Shown here one piece after another: positions 1 through 9,544 of a stretch of 64,000 nt of DNA. A program made the translations under genes and the position numbers. This DNA is from Synechococcus sp. CBW1004 (GTDB taxonomy: Bacteria > Cyanobacteriota > Cyanobacteriia > PCC-6307 > Cyanobiaceae): NCBI RefSeq assembly GCF_015840715.1, contig NZ_CP060397.1:2128686-2192685 (forward strand), written 5' to 3'. Position 1 is the stretch's first letter. The number at the start of each line of letters is the position of its first letter. The notes under the pieces were generated by a model. The model was not told the origin of the DNA and did not search any database. It was given only the letters and a program-made list of their open reading frames with translations.

Positions 1-270
1 CTTCTCCTCCTCGCCGGTGCTCATGAAGATGATCGCCATGTTCTTGAGGATCTCGCCCCGGTCGTTGGCGTTCTCCTCGAGCCTGAGTGCCTCCTCGTAG
101 TTGTCGAGCGCCTCGGCGTAGTCGCCGTCGTTCTGGGCCGAGAGGCCGTCGCGGTAATAGACGTAGGCCTCCTTGGAGCGGGCGTCGATCGGCAGCAGCT
201 TCACGATCAGATCCGCCATCACCGTGAAGCTCTTGTCGATGAAGTTGTCGTTGCGCTGCGAGCGGGGCAC
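1..270 (-). CDS. ycf3: Photosystem I assembly protein Ycf3, 5' part (cut by window edge)
   Basis: The first 90 codons of Ycf3, a thylakoid-associated TPR chaperone needed to assemble photosystem I. Translation begins at a GTG (268-270) with [20 protein letters not shown], the typical Ycf3 N-terminus, and continues into the first TPR ([20 protein letters not shown]) and the [17 protein letters not shown] stretch. The reading frame is open to base 1, so the C-terminal half lies outside the window. It is divergent from the P-type ATPase gene, with about 110 bases between them. Confidence 0.93.
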   Translation of the reverse strand, partial: MPRSQRNDNFIDKSFTVMADLIVKLLPIDARSKEAYVYYRDGLSAQNDGDYAEALDNYEEALRLEENANDRGEILKNMAIIFMSTGEEEK

Positions 271-380
271 GGCGAAGGAGGCGGATCGTCGTCCCATCCT
301 GCCGCCTGCGCGCATCCCGAGACCGCCCCAGGGAGCAGCGACCCGCTCTCCCTAGCCTGTGGCTCCCTCGCCCTCGGCCG

Positions 381-3047
381 TTGCCTCCCGGCACCCTCCG
401 ACTCTGGCCTCACCGTCCTGCCGGGTCCGTCGGCCCCGCGGGGGCTTCTGGTGGTGGTGGCCCGCTGGGGCCCGAACCTGCAGCAGCCGAGCCGGCGGAG
501 GGGTCTGCCGACCAGGCCCCCTTCTCGCTGCTGCTGGAGGTGGAGGGGATGAAGTGCGGCGGCTGCGTGCGGGCCGTGGAGCAGCGCCTGATGCAGCAGC
601 CGGGGGTGCGCCAGGCCAGCGTCAATCTGCTCACCCGCACCGCCTGGCTGGAACTGGAGCCCGGTCTGGGGCGGTTGGGCGAGCCCGGCGCGAGGCCGGA
701 TGCCGAAGCGGCGGCCCCCGAGTGGATGGCGGCGCTCCTCGCCAGCCTGGCCGAGCTGGGCTTCCAGGCCCGTCCGCGCCAGGAGAACGCCACCCCCCTC
801 AGCCGGCGTGAGCGGCTGCGGCAGCGCGACTGGTGGCAGCAGTGGCGCACCCTCTTCGTGGCCCTCAGCCTGGTGCTGGTCTCGACCCTGGGCCATGCGG
901 CAGAGAGCGGCGCCTTCCCCGACCGGCTGCCGTTCACGACCCTGTCCAGCCCCTGGCTGCACGGTCTTGTGGCCACCCTGGCCCTGGCCTTTCCAGGTCG
1001 CATGATCCTGCTGAACGGCTTCCGCGCCGCCCTGGCCGGCCTGCCCAGCATGGACACGCTCGTGGGGCTGGGCATGGCCAGCGCCTGGCTCGCGAGCGCG
1101 GTGGGTCTGCTGTGGCCCGCCAGCGGTTGGCCCTGCTTCTTCAATGAGCCGGTGATGCTGCTGGGCTTCGTGCTGGCCGGACGCTTCCTGGAGGAGCGAG
1201 CCCGCTGGCGCACTGGCCGGGCGATCGAGGAGCTGATCGAGCTGCAGCCCGATCAGGCCCTGCTGCTGGTGGACGACGGCCCGCCGCGGCAGGTGCGCGT
1301 TGGCGGTCTGCGGCCCGGCGATCGCATCCAGGTGCTGCCGGGAGATCGCGTCCCGGTCGACGGCGTGGTGGTTGCCGGCGAGTCGGCACTGGATCTCTCG
1401 GCGCTCACGGGCGAGGCGATGCCCGAGACGGCCGTGGCGGGTCAGGAGCTGTCCGCCGGCTGCCTCAACCTGACGGCGCCGCTGCAGCTGGAGGTGCGTC
1501 GCAGCGGCGCCGAAAGCGCCATCGCCCGCATCGTCCATCTGGTGGAGCAGGCCCAGGCCCGCAAGGCCCCGATCCAGGGCCTCGCCGACCGGGTGGCGGG
1601 TCGCTTCGCCCTGGCGGTGCTGCTGCTGGCTGGTGCCACCTTCCTGTTCTGGTGGCTGCTGGGCGCCAGGCTCTGGCCCCACGTGCTGATTGTTCCGGCC
1701 GGATCGTCCCTGGCCATGCATGGCGCCCACGGTCTGGCGCTGCATGGGGCCCATGGGGCGATGGCGGCGGGCACCACGATCACCCCCCTGGCCCTGGGTC
1801 TGCAGCTGGCGATCGCGGTGCTGGTCGTGGCCTGCCCCTGTGCCCTCGGCCTGGCGACCCCGACGGCGATCACCGTCGGATGCGGCCGCGCTGCGCGGGC
1901 CGGCCTGCTGTTCCGTGGCGGTGATGCGATCGAGATGGCCGCCTCACTGCGGGCGGTGCTGTTCGACAAGACCGGCACGCTCACCCTGGGGCGGCCGTTG
2001 GTGACCGCCGTGGAGCTGATCGCCATGGGGGCCGCGTCCCGGCTCGATGCCGGCGCCGCGGCGGCGGAGGTGGATCCCGAGGTGGGTCTGATCGTGCAGC
2101 TGGCCGCCAGCCTCGAGAATCAGAGCCGCCACCCCCTTGCCCATGCGCTGCTGCAGGAGGCCCAGCGCCGCGAGCTGGCGCTGCTGGCGGTGCAGGACGG
2201 GCGCAGCGTCGCCGGCGAGGGGGTGCAGGGGCGCCTCCAGGTGCCGCACCCGGGCCTGAATGCCCTGCTCGTCCGCGTCGGGAAGGACGCCGCTGTGGAG
2301 GACAGACCGCTGCTGCTGCTGGGCCGGCTGGGCTGGTTGATCGAACAGGGTGTCGTCGCCGGTGAGCAGCCTCTGGTGCGCCAGGCGGCCCTGGAATCCG
2401 AAGGCGCCACCGTCCTGGCCCTGGCGGCAGGTTCCTCCCTGCTGGCGCTGGTGACGGTCGAGGATCAACCTCGCCGGGACGCTGCCTCCACCCTGCGGGC
2501 CCTGCGTCAGCGGGGCCTGCGGTTGGCCCTCCTCAGCGGTGATCGGGCCGTGCCGGTCAGGCGGCTCGGTGAGCGTCTCGGATTTGAGCCGCAGGAACTG
2601 GCCTGGGAGCTGCGGCCCGAGCAGAAGCTGGAGCGGATCCTTGCGGCCCGCCTCAAGGGGCCTGTGGCGATGGTGGGCGATGGCATCAACGACGCCCCCG
2701 CCCTGGCGGCCGCCGACCTGGGAATCGCCATCGGCACCGGTACCCAGATCGCCCAGGAGAGCGCTGCTCTGGTGGTGATGGGGGAGCGACTCGAGGGGGT
2801 GCTGGAGGCCCTCCGGATCGCGGAGCGCACGATGGCCAAGGTGCGCCAGAACCTGGCGTGGGCCTTCGGCTACAACCTGATCGTCATCCCGATCGCCGCC
2901 GGCGCCCTGCTGCCGGCCTTCTCGCTGCGTCTCACGCCTCCCCTGGCGGCGCTGCTGATGGCCCTCAGTTCGATCACCGTCGTGGTCAATGCCCTGCTGC
3001 TTCCCGGTGGATCCCGCGCTCTCGGGAAGGAGCATGGTGCAGCCTGA
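381..3047 (+). CDS. ctaA: Copper-type P1B ATPase (CtaA/PacS family)
   Basis: Heavy-metal translocating P-type ATPase that probably moves Cu(I) across the plasma or thylakoid membrane for plastocyanin and cytochrome oxidase. The protein has an N-terminal HMA domain with the GMKCGGC metal site, several membrane segments, the TGEA actuator motif, the CPC membrane motif (VVACPCALGLATP), the phosphorylation site DKTGTLT and the hinge GDGINDAPAL. Cys residues in the HMA domain and CPC indicate monovalent copper or silver. The position between ycf3 and tmk is the ctaA setting I know from marine Synechococcus. The start is uncertain: TTG at 381 is the only standard start codon before the HMA domain, and the first 45 residues are low complexity. 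Confidence 0.9.
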   Translation: MPPGTLRLWPHRPAGSVGPAGASGGGGPLGPEPAAAEPAEGSADQAPFSLLLEVEGMKCGGCVRAVEQRLMQQPGVRQASVNLLTRTAWLELEPGLGRLGEPGARPDAEAAAPEWMAALLASLAELGFQARPRQENATPLSRRERLRQRDWWQQWRTLFVALSLVLVSTLGHAAESGAFPDRLPFTTLSSPWLHGLVATLALAFPGRMILLNGFRAALAGLPSMDTLVGLGMASAWLASAVGLLWPASGWPCFFNEPVMLLGFVLAGRFLEERARWRTGRAIEELIELQPDQALLLVDDGPPRQVRVGGLRPGDRIQVLPGDRVPVDGVVVAGESALDLSALTGEAMPETAVAGQELSAGCLNLTAPLQLEVRRSGAESAIARIVHLVEQAQARKAPIQGLADRVAGRFALAVLLLAGATFLFWWLLGARLWPHVLIVPAGSSLAMHGAHGLALHGAHGAMAAGTTITPLALGLQLAIAVLVVACPCALGLATPTAITVGCGRAARAGLLFRGGDAIEMAASLRAVLFDKTGTLTLGRPLVTAVELIAMGAASRLDAGAAAAEVDPEVGLIVQLAASLENQSRHPLAHALLQEAQRRELALLAVQDGRSVAGEGVQGRLQVPHPGLNALLVRVGKDAAVEDRPLLLLGRLGWLIEQGVVAGEQPLVRQAALESEGATVLALAAGSSLLALVTVEDQPRRDAASTLRALRQRGLRLALLSGDRAVPVRRLGERLGFEPQELAWELRPEQKLERILAARLKGPVAMVGDGINDAPALAAADLGIAIGTGTQIAQESAALVVMGERLEGVLEALRIAERTMAKVRQNLAWAFGYNLIVIPIAAGALLPAFSLRLTPPLAALLMALSSITVVVNALLLPGGSRALGKEHGAA

Positions 3048-3768
3048 TCCCGCCCCCGGCACCGCGGCCGCAGACTCCGCTCCAGCCGCCTGGGCCCCCC
3101 CCACCGACGCCGGTCCCCGCCGCGGTCGCTTTCTGGTGCTGGAGGGCATCGACGGCTGCGGCAAGACCACCCAGCTCGAGGCCCTGGCCAGCTGGTTGCC
3201 GGCCAGCGGTCTGCTGCCGCCCGGAGCCCGGCTGATCCGCACCCGTGAGCCCGGCGCCACCCCGCTGGGGACGGCCCTGCGCCAGCTGCTGCTTCATGCG
3301 GACGATGCGCAGGCTCCCTGTCCCACCGCCGAGTTGCTGCTGTACGCCGCCGACCGAGCCCAGCATGTGCAGACGGTGATCCTGCCGGCTCTGGCGGCCG
3401 GGCACTGGGTGCTCAGCGATCGCTTCGTGGGCTCCACGGCCGCCTATCAGGGCCATGGCCGCGGCCTCGATGCCGCCCTGATCGCCCAGCTCGAGGCGAT
3501 CGCCACCGCCGGCCTGCAGCCCGATCTCACCCTCTGGCTGGATCTGCCGCTGGAGCTGTCCCTGGAGCGGCGCAGCCAGCGGCCGGCGGACCGGATCGAG
3601 GCGGCGGGCACGACCTTCCTGGCCCGGGTGTCGGCTGGCTTCGCGATCGAAGCGCAGCACCGGGGCTGGACGCGCATCGCCGCTGAGGCGCCGGCCGGGC
3701 AGGTCACCGCTGCCTGCATCCAGGCGTTGGCGCAGCTCCTGGCGCCCCAGCCCGGGCCGGCAGGCTGA
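3034..3768 (+). CDS. tmk: Thymidylate kinase
   Basis: Phosphorylates dTMP to dTDP for DNA synthesis. The P-loop LEGIDGCGKTTQLE, the TREPGATPLG motif with the DR(F) region SDRFVGSTAAYQGHGRG, and a length of 244 aa fit bacterial Tmk. I chose ATG 3034 because GGAAGGAG lies just upstream. This start sits inside the end of the ATPase gene (14-base overlap), which suggests translational coupling. A longer reading from 2989 has no ribosome binding site. The stop directly abuts the holB start. Confidence 0.93.
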   Translation: MVQPDPAPGTAAADSAPAAWAPPTDAGPRRGRFLVLEGIDGCGKTTQLEALASWLPASGLLPPGARLIRTREPGATPLGTALRQLLLHADDAQAPCPTAELLLYAADRAQHVQTVILPALAAGHWVLSDRFVGSTAAYQGHGRGLDAALIAQLEAIATAGLQPDLTLWLDLPLELSLERRSQRPADRIEAAGTTFLARVSAGFAIEAQHRGWTRIAAEAPAGQVTAACIQALAQLLAPQPGPAG

Positions 3769-4767
3769 ATGGTCATGGACGAGCTGTTCGCCGATCTGCG
3801 GGGACAACCCCGGGCCGTGGCGTTGCTGACGGCAGCCCTCGAGCAGCGGCGCCTCGCCCCCGCCTATCTGTTCGCCGGGCCGGACGGGGTGGGCCAGCGG
3901 CGCGCGGCCCTGCGTTTTCTGGAGGGGGTGATCCGTCTGGCGCCGCAGGCCGGCCAGGCGGAGGCGCCCCGGTCGCCGGTGGGCCTGCGACGCCGTCTCG
4001 AGCAGGGCAACCATCCCGACCTGCTGTGGGTGGAGCCCACCTATCAGCACCAGGGCCGGCTGGTGCGGGCCTCCGAGGCGGAGACGGAGGGGGTGAGCCG
4101 GCGTGCGGCGCCCCAGATCCGGCTGGAGCAGGTGCGTGAGCTGGCCCGCTTCCTCGCCCGCCATCCTGTGGAGGCGCCAGGGCCGCTGGTGGTGCTCGAG
4201 AGCGTCGAGGCGATGGCGGAAGGGGCCGCCAATGCCCTGCTCAAGACCCTCGAGGAACCGGGTGAGGGGCTGCTGCTGCTGATCAGCGCCGCACCCGAGC
4301 AGCTGCTCAGCACGATCCGCTCGCGCTGCCAGCAGATCCCCTTCGTGCGGCTCGCCCCGGACCAGGTCCAGGCCGTGCTGCAAGGCCTGCCCGAGGCGGG
4401 GGACCTGGCCCAGACGGATCCTGGCGATCCCCCTGAGCTGCTGGAGCTGGCCGCCGGTTCACCGGGCGCCCTGCTGGAGCAGCGGCGCCGCTGGCGTGAG
4501 CTGCCCGAGGGGCTGGCCGCTCGGTTGCTGGAGCTGCGCGCCGATCCGATGGAGGCGCTGGCCCTGGCCCGCGATCTGTGCGAGGTGCTCGATGGAGAGC
4601 AGCAGCAGTGGCTGCTCGACTGGTGGCAGCTGGCCCTGTGGCGACGGCGCGGGCCGTCGGTCGAAGTGCGCCGTCTGGAGCGGCTGCGGGCCCAGCTGCG
4701 CGCCCATGTGTCGCCGCGACTGGCCTGGGAGGTGGCGCTGCTGCAGTTGGGCGGGTGTCTGGGCTGA
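3769..4767 (+). CDS. holB: DNA polymerase III delta' subunit
   Basis: Clamp-loader subunit (332 aa). The N-terminus (DELFADLRGQPRAVALLTAAL, and AYLFAGPDGVGQRR as a degenerate P-loop) and the segments EALANALLKTLEEPG-like (EGAANALLKTLEEPG) and STIRSRCQQIPF are hallmarks of HolB/DnaX-like AAA+ proteins. The P-loop lacks the usual GKT, as expected for the non-ATPase delta' subunit. It starts immediately after the tmk stop codon; ATG 3775 is an alternative start. It forms the end of a ctaA-tmk-holB operon and is convergent with rpaA. Confidence 0.9.
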   Translation: MVMDELFADLRGQPRAVALLTAALEQRRLAPAYLFAGPDGVGQRRAALRFLEGVIRLAPQAGQAEAPRSPVGLRRRLEQGNHPDLLWVEPTYQHQGRLVRASEAETEGVSRRAAPQIRLEQVRELARFLARHPVEAPGPLVVLESVEAMAEGAANALLKTLEEPGEGLLLLISAAPEQLLSTIRSRCQQIPFVRLAPDQVQAVLQGLPEAGDLAQTDPGDPPELLELAAGSPGALLEQRRRWRELPEGLAARLLELRADPMEALALARDLCEVLDGEQQQWLLDWWQLALWRRRGPSVEVRRLERLRAQLRAHVSPRLAWEVALLQLGGCLG

Positions 4768-4828
4768 GCAGGGCCGGGCCGGGAGGGTGGCGGTTTCCTA
4801 TGGGGTGTGGGCAGGGGTGGCCCTGGCC

Positions 4829-5623
4829 TCAGGCGACGGCGCTGCCTTTGGCGGCGCTTTTCTGGCGAGCGGCTTCGCGGGCCTCGCGGATCACCGGCTC
4901 GAGGCTGGAGAGCTGGTCGCCGTTCGGCAGCTCCAGGCAGTAGCCGGCGCCATAGACGGTCTTGATGAAGCGCGGCTTGCGCGGATCGGGTTCGAGCTTG
5001 GTGCGCAGGTGTCGCACGTGCACGCGGATGGTCTCGATGTCGTCGTCGGGTTCGTAGCCCCACACCTCCTTGAGGATCAGCGACGGGGCCACCGTCTGGC
5101 CGTGGCGCTGCAGCAGACAGTGGAGCAGTTCGAATTCCAGATGGGTGAGGCGCACGGGCTGGTCGAACCAGATGGCCTCGAACCGCTCCGGCACCATCGT
5201 CAGACAGCCGTAGCTGAGGATCTCGTTGTGCTTGCTGGAGAGCGGGGCCCGCTCACTGCGACGCAGCAGGGCCTTCACCCGCACCATCAGCTCCTCGAGA
5301 TCGAAGGGCTTGGCCAGGTAGTCGTCGGCCCCCGAATTGAAGCCGCTCACCTTGTCCTTGGTGCTGCCCAGGGCGGTGAGCATCAGGATCGGGATCTTGG
5401 CGGTGCGCTCATCCCGCCGCAGGCGCTGACACAGGGTAAGGCCGTCCACCTTGGGCAGCATCAGATCGAGCAGGATCACGTCCGGGCTGTACTGCAGCGC
5501 CAGGGCCTGGCCCTTGATGCCGTCATCGGCCCGCTGCACATCGAAGCCGCCATGTTCGAGGTGGCCGGCCACCAGCTCACGCATGTCCGCGTCGTCCTCG
5601 ATCAGCAGGATGCAGTGCTTCAT
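4829..5623 (-). CDS. rpaA: Response regulator RpaA (OmpR family)
   Basis: Two-component regulator (264 aa) that is the main output of the circadian clock through SasA and CikA and drives dusk-phase gene expression. The receiver domain begins [17 protein letters not shown] and carries the phospho-acceptor region [12 protein letters not shown] and the conserved KPF lysine. The C-terminal winged helix ends [15 protein letters not shown]. The phrases [11 protein letters not shown] and [19 protein letters not shown] match RpaA rather than RpaB. I chose ATG 5623 because it begins the receiver domain exactly. The gene is convergent with holB. Confidence 0.92.
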   Translation of the reverse strand: MKHCILLIEDDADMRELVAGHLEHGGFDVQRADDGIKGQALALQYSPDVILLDLMLPKVDGLTLCQRLRRDERTAKIPILMLTALGSTKDKVSGFNSGADDYLAKPFDLEELMVRVKALLRRSERAPLSSKHNEILSYGCLTMVPERFEAIWFDQPVRLTHLEFELLHCLLQRHGQTVAPSLILKEVWGYEPDDDIETIRVHVRHLRTKLEPDPRKPRFIKTVYGAGYCLELPNGDQLSSLEPVIREAREAARQKSAAKGSAVA

Positions 5624-6134
5624 GGAGTGGAGAAGAAGGCCGTTGCAGAGGGCGGCGGGGGCTCCCCCGACCGGTTCGCGTCTGCGGGCGGCAACCGAAC
5701 TGCGTTGCATTGTCTTCGCTTTTGGCGCCCTTCGGAACGCCCCGGGATCCTCAGGGCCGCTCCGTCGACTTCTCGACGGCCCGGTGAGACCTCCGACGCT
5801 CGGGCTGGAATCGCTGCAATCCAGCTGGGAACTGGGATCTGCCGGCGCAGCCGGGCCCAGCCGATGCCGCAATCTTTCGATTTTCTTTCGCTGCAATTCC
5901 TTGCAAAACCCGGCCACCGAGCGGAACACTCCGGTCCGTCGCGGCTATCGGGGCGCTCCTGCCTGTTGCAGTGGCAAGCCCTGAGTCCGCCCCCCGGACT
6001 GACGCGGCAAGCGCCCCCGGGATGAAAGTGGCGGCCTGGAGCCAGTCAGACGACTGGGACATGCAGATATGAGGAACTCCACCCTGTCTTGCCTGCAACA
6101 AGACAAGAATCAGACTTGGGGCATTGAAGTGAAA
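5624..6134. other. Intergenic region upstream of rpaA
   Basis: About 510 bases between the rpaA start and the tRNA-Asn gene. It presumably holds the rpaA promoter, but I see no clear -10/-35 pair, terminator or convincing coding frame. Short open frames here lack ribosome binding sites and recognisable protein content. Confidence 0.5.
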
Positions 6135-6206
6135 CTCCCCGGGCGGGATTCGAACCTGCGACCAATCGGTTAACAGCCGACCGCTCTACCGCTGAGCTAC
6201 CGAGGA
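6135..6206 (-). tRNA. trnN: tRNA-Asn (GUU)
   Basis: A 72-nt cloverleaf on the minus strand: acceptor stem TCCTCGG pairs with CCGGGGA, the D arm is GCTCAGCGGTAGAGC, and the anticodon loop CTGTTAA gives GUU. The T loop is TTCGAAT and the discriminator base is G. CCA is not encoded. The T stem (GCAGG/CCCGC) contains one A-C mismatch. Confidence 0.96.
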
Positions 6207-6384
6207 ATGCACCGGCCATCGCCGGGACTTGGAGAACCTACCCCCGAGCCCTGCCGATGGGCAAGAGGGGACAGCGCCGGAATGGCCTGCCTCCGGATCG
6301 GCTCGGTCGCTCCCGCTCTCGGCACCGGGAAGCAGCGGGCGCGATTCGATGCGGGAGCTGATCTGATGGGCCTCGGCAGCGCTC

Positions 6385-7095
6385 TCAGGCGCGGCTCAGG
6401 GACCGGCGCAACGCCGCGCCGCTCTGCCAGGGGCCGATCCGTCCCGCCTCCATGCGGGCCGCCCCGTCACACAGCTCCAGCTCCTCAAGGCGGTGGGTGA
6501 TCCACAGGGCGCTGAGCTGGCCCGGCTCCGGGCCGCAGAGGCGGCGGATCAGCTCCAGAACCTCCTGCTGGCTGTCGGGATCCAGCAGGGCGGTGGGTTC
6601 ATCGAGCAGCAGCAGATCGGCGCCGCTGGCCAGGGCGCCGGCGATTGCCAGGCGCTGCTTCTGGCCGCCACTGAGCGTGTGGATCGGGCGTTGCAGCAGG
6701 CCCGCCAGCCCCACCTCGGCCAGGCAGCGTTCCAGCCGGCGCCGACGTTGAGGCCGCGGCAGTCCCCCTGCCTCCGGCAGCCCTGCCAGGCTGAGCAGCA
6801 GGTCACTGCTGCAGCTGGGCAGCAGCAGCTGGTGATCGGGGTTCTGGAACACCAGTGCGGCGCGGCCGCGATGCTCGATCGTGCCTGCGGCGGGTGTCAG
6901 CAGGCCAGCGATCAGGCGCAGCAGGGTGCTCTTGCCGCTGCCGTTGCTGCCCACCAGCATCCACAGCCCCGGGGCGGGCAGACAGAGATCACAGTCCTGC
7001 AGAGCCGGAGCCCCTGTGCCCCAGCCGAACCGCAGCCCCTGGATCCGAAGCGGCGGCGCGGCCGCGGCCGCATCGGCGGAAGCGGTGACGGTCAA
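6385..7095 (-). CDS. ABC transporter ATP-binding protein, ECF/CbiO-like
   Basis: A 236-aa nucleotide-binding subunit. Walker A is GSNGSGKST, the Q-loop region is LVFQNPDHQLL, the signature is LSGGQKQR, Walker B is LLLLDEPTALLD and the switch His is in WITHR. The QNPDHQLL stretch is typical of the energy-coupling-factor/CbiO group used for cobalt, nickel or vitamin uptake. No permease or substrate-binding partner lies beside it, so the substrate is unknown. It is 17 bases downstream of the UPF0367 gene on the same strand and is probably cotranscribed with it. Confidence 0.85.
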   Translation of the reverse strand: MTVTASADAAAAAPPLRIQGLRFGWGTGAPALQDCDLCLPAPGLWMLVGSNGSGKSTLLRLIAGLLTPAAGTIEHRGRAALVFQNPDHQLLLPSCSSDLLLSLAGLPEAGGLPRPQRRRRLERCLAEVGLAGLLQRPIHTLSGGQKQRLAIAGALASGADLLLLDEPTALLDPDSQQEVLELIRRLCGPEPGQLSALWITHRLEELELCDGAARMEAGRIGPWQSGAALRRSLSRA

Positions 7096-7112
7096 GGTGT
7101 CCGTGTCGGAGA

Positions 7113-7376
7113 TCAGGAGACGACGGCGAAGCCAGGCCGGCGGGCACCGGTGCCGGTGGCGGATTTCTCGTAGATCTGCACCGCCACGATCTCGCTGCTC
7201 AGCAGGCTGACGCGCTTGTGCTCCTCCTTCTCGCAGGTCAGCTCCAGCACGCGCGGCTGACCCTGCTCGAGCGCCTGCCGCACCTCGCCGTAGAGGGCCT
7301 GGGCGGCCTCGAGTTCGCGGCGCTGCACCGCGACCGGCATCGGGCTGAGGCGGAGGGAGAGCTCGATCACGTACAT
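7113..7376 (-). CDS. Conserved cyanobacterial protein, UPF0367 family
   Basis: An 87-aa soluble protein, [20 protein letters not shown] at the start and ARRPGFAVV at the end. It resembles the UPF0367 family found across cyanobacteria; the function is unknown. The start at ATG 7376 gives the full conserved N-terminus. It is divergent from psbD with about 160 bases between the two starts. Confidence 0.8.
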   Translation of the reverse strand: MYVIELSLRLSPMPVAVQRRELEAAQALYGEVRQALEQGQPRVLELTCEKEEHKRVSLLSSEIVAVQIYEKSATGTGARRPGFAVVS

Positions 7377-7539
7377 GGGCTGGGGGATGGCGGGCAGACC
7401 CTCACTCTGGCGAATCGCCGCGCGGTGGGGCGAACGCTCTGGGTACTTCTGCTCATTCGCCTGGATCCGGCACCGTCCCCTCGCACAGACGCGCCGGTTC
7501 CCCGTACAGTTGCCACGTAACGCTTCGTTAAGCACCCTC

Positions 7540-8595
7540 ATGACGATCGCTGCAGGTCGCCTGCCGCAGCGGGGATGGTTCGACGTCCTCGATGACTGGC
7601 TCAAGCGCGACCGCTTTGTTTTCGTGGGGTGGTCCGGTCTTCTGCTGTTCCCCACCGCCTATCTGGCGCTGGGCGGCTGGCTGACCGGCACCACCTTCGC
7701 CACCTCCTGGTACACCCACGGCATCGCCAGCTCGTACCTGGAGGGCTGCAATTTCCTCACCGCCGCCGTCAGCACTCCTGCTGACGCGATGGGCCACAGC
7801 CTGCTGCTGCTCTGGGGCCCCGAGGCCCAGGGCGACTTCGTGCGCTGGGTCCAGCTGGGCGGCCTCTGGCCCTTCGTGGCCCTGCACGGCGCCTTCGCGC
7901 TGATCGGCTTCATGCTGCGTCAGTTCGAGATTGCCCGTCTGGTGGGCATCCGCCCGTACAACGCGATCGCCTTCTCCGGCCCGATCGCGGTGTTCGTGAG
8001 CGTGTTCCTGATGTATCCGCTGGGCCAGAGCAGCTGGTTCTTCGCGCCCAGCTTCGGCGTGGCGGCCATCTTCCGATTCCTGCTGTTCCTGCAGGGCTTC
8101 CACAACTGGACGCTGAACCCCTTCCACATGATGGGAGTGGCCGGCATCCTGGGCGGTGCCCTGCTGTGCGCCATCCACGGCGCGACGGTGGAGAACACGC
8201 TGTTCGAGGACGGCGAGCAGGCCAACACCTTCCGGGCCTTCGAGCCGACGCAGGAGGAGGAGACCTATTCAATGGTGACGGCGAACCGCTTCTGGAGCCA
8301 GATCTTCGGGATCGCGTTCTCCAACAAGCGCTGGCTGCACTTCTTCATGCTGTTCGTGCCGGTGATGGGTCTGTGGACCAGCAGCATCGGCATCATCGGT
8401 CTGGCGCTGAACCTGCGCGCCTATGACTTCGTGAGTCAGGAGATCCGCGCGGCGGAGGACCCCGAGTTCGAGACGTTCTACACCAAGAACATTCTTCTGA
8501 ACGAGGGCCTGCGCGCCTGGATGGCCCCAGCGGATCAGCCGCACGAAAACTTCGTCTTCCCTGAAGAGGTTCTCCCCCGCGGCAACGCTCTCTGA
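7540..8595 (+). CDS. psbD: Photosystem II D2 protein
   Basis: Reaction-centre subunit D2 of photosystem II (351 aa), an integral thylakoid protein with five membrane helices binding P680 chlorophyll, pheophytin, QA and non-heme iron. The sequence is near-canonical from [16 protein letters not shown] to the C-terminal [15 protein letters not shown] 7540 is chosen by homology; a longer reading from 7375 has no D2-like content. psbC does not follow and the gene ends at its own terminator, so this is a monocistronic copy of the psbD2 type. Most cyanobacteria also have a psbDC operon elsewhere. Confidence 0.97.
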   Translation: MTIAAGRLPQRGWFDVLDDWLKRDRFVFVGWSGLLLFPTAYLALGGWLTGTTFATSWYTHGIASSYLEGCNFLTAAVSTPADAMGHSLLLLWGPEAQGDFVRWVQLGGLWPFVALHGAFALIGFMLRQFEIARLVGIRPYNAIAFSGPIAVFVSVFLMYPLGQSSWFFAPSFGVAAIFRFLLFLQGFHNWTLNPFHMMGVAGILGGALLCAIHGATVENTLFEDGEQANTFRAFEPTQEEETYSMVTANRFWSQIFGIAFSNKRWLHFFMLFVPVMGLWTSSIGIIGLALNLRAYDFVSQEIRAAEDPEFETFYTKNILLNEGLRAWMAPADQPHENFVFPEEVLPRGNAL

Positions 8596-8693
8596 TCAAT
8601 TTCTCTCTTTGATCAGGACGGATTCTCTGTCGCTCGGTGATGCCAGCCCCACTTCGGTGGCAGGTTCCGATCCAACGATGAATTCGACACTGT

Positions 8694-8723
8694 GCCGGGT
8701 GGTTTCTGCCACCCGGCTTTTTT
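8694..8723 (+). terminator. Rho-independent terminator after psbD
   Basis: Perfect 9-bp stem GCCGGGTGG/CCACCCGGC with a TTTCTG loop, followed directly by a run of Ts. It ends the psbD transcript about 100 bases after the stop codon. Confidence 0.95.
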
Positions 8724-8922
8724 GTTGGCGTTTGCTTCACGCACGCACCGGTGTCACGGGTGGTGGTTGACCGGACCGGGGCGCCGGGTGCAGGGGCCGC
8801 GCTGATCTGCCAGGGCTGGGCCTGACGTTGGCTGCGCCGCAGGCCCTTGGGCCCTTTTGCCCCCCTGGAGGCCGGGGAGAAGGATCCTGGGCAGCCCAGC
8901 GGCTCAGCCGCCTGGATTCCGT

Positions 8923-9370
8923 TAAGATTCCGAGGTTCCGTCGACAGTGAAGTGGGCGTTTGTTGAGTCAGGACGATGATCGCTCCAGCGTCTGACCCGG
9001 CTGAGTTCCTCTCGGTTCCGGTCCGGACCTGACGGCATCATTCCTTGTCTCCGCTGAACGTCTGCAGCCTCATCCGTTCTGTTCGCAGGTCGTTGTCCTT
9101 GTCGCGTTTCCTTCGGGGATCGCCCTGCAGCGGCAATCCTGTTTCAGGCGGTTGGTTGGACCGCAGGCTTCGCCCGAAAGCTTCGCCGGTCGGCATTCAT
9201 TCCCACTCAGGAGGTGTCCATGCAAGGCAGTTGTTCGTTCCAGGGTCTGCTGATCGCGGAGAACGCCGGCTGATACGGCGTTGGTGACCGGACGCCCCGA
9301 CCCTTGGTCGCGGCTCACCGGGTTGTCCTCCTGATCAATACGGTTCCGCGCCAGAGCGGACCCGGCGAGA
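8923..9370 (+). ncRNA. Possible short transcript of unknown role (orphan intergenic unit)
   Basis: The 820 bases between the psbD terminator and the glycosyltransferase gene hold no clear protein gene. A TAAGAT box (8923-8928) could be a -10 element, without an obvious -35. A strong terminator closes the unit at 9371-9409 in the plus direction, although no plus-strand gene precedes it. Local hairpins are visible, for example GTCAG...CTGAC near 8968-9000. It may be a small RNA or a mini-mRNA for the 17-residue frame at 9220. Confidence 0.35.
9220..9273 (+). CDS. Candidate 17-residue small protein
   Basis: ATG 9220 is preceded by CAGGAGGTGTCC, one of the best Shine-Dalgarno sequences in the window, at ideal spacing. 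It encodes MQGSCSFQGLLIAENAG and stops about 100 bases before a strong terminator. I recognise no family. The case rests on the ribosome binding site and the isolated transcription unit only. Confidence 0.35.
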   Translation: MQGSCSFQGLLIAENAG

Positions 9371-9409
9371 GCCCCCAGTGAGCTTCGGCTTGCTGGGGGC
9401 ATCGTTTTT
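9371..9409 (+). terminator. Strong terminator with UUCG tetraloop
   Basis: A 13-bp stem (GCCCCCAGTGAGC with GCTTGCTGGGGGC, two G-T pairs) capped by TTCG and followed by ATCGTTTTT. It ends a plus-strand transcript that begins somewhere after 8723. Confidence 0.9.
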
Positions 9410-9544
9410 GTGGCGAGCCATTCCATTCCTCATCGTCGGGAGAGGACGTCGCGATCGCCTCTCCACCGCGCCTCCCTGCTCGTCCCCAGGCCCGAGGGCA
9501 GGGCCTGGTCCGGGCGTGAGGGAGCGGCGGTCCCGGTGCCGTTC

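Noticed and set aside
219..1754. Long minus-strand open frames opposite the copper ATPase and many similar ones elsewhere
   Set aside because: They are rich in Arg, Gln, Pro and Gly from GC skew of the real genes opposite and have no domain pattern.
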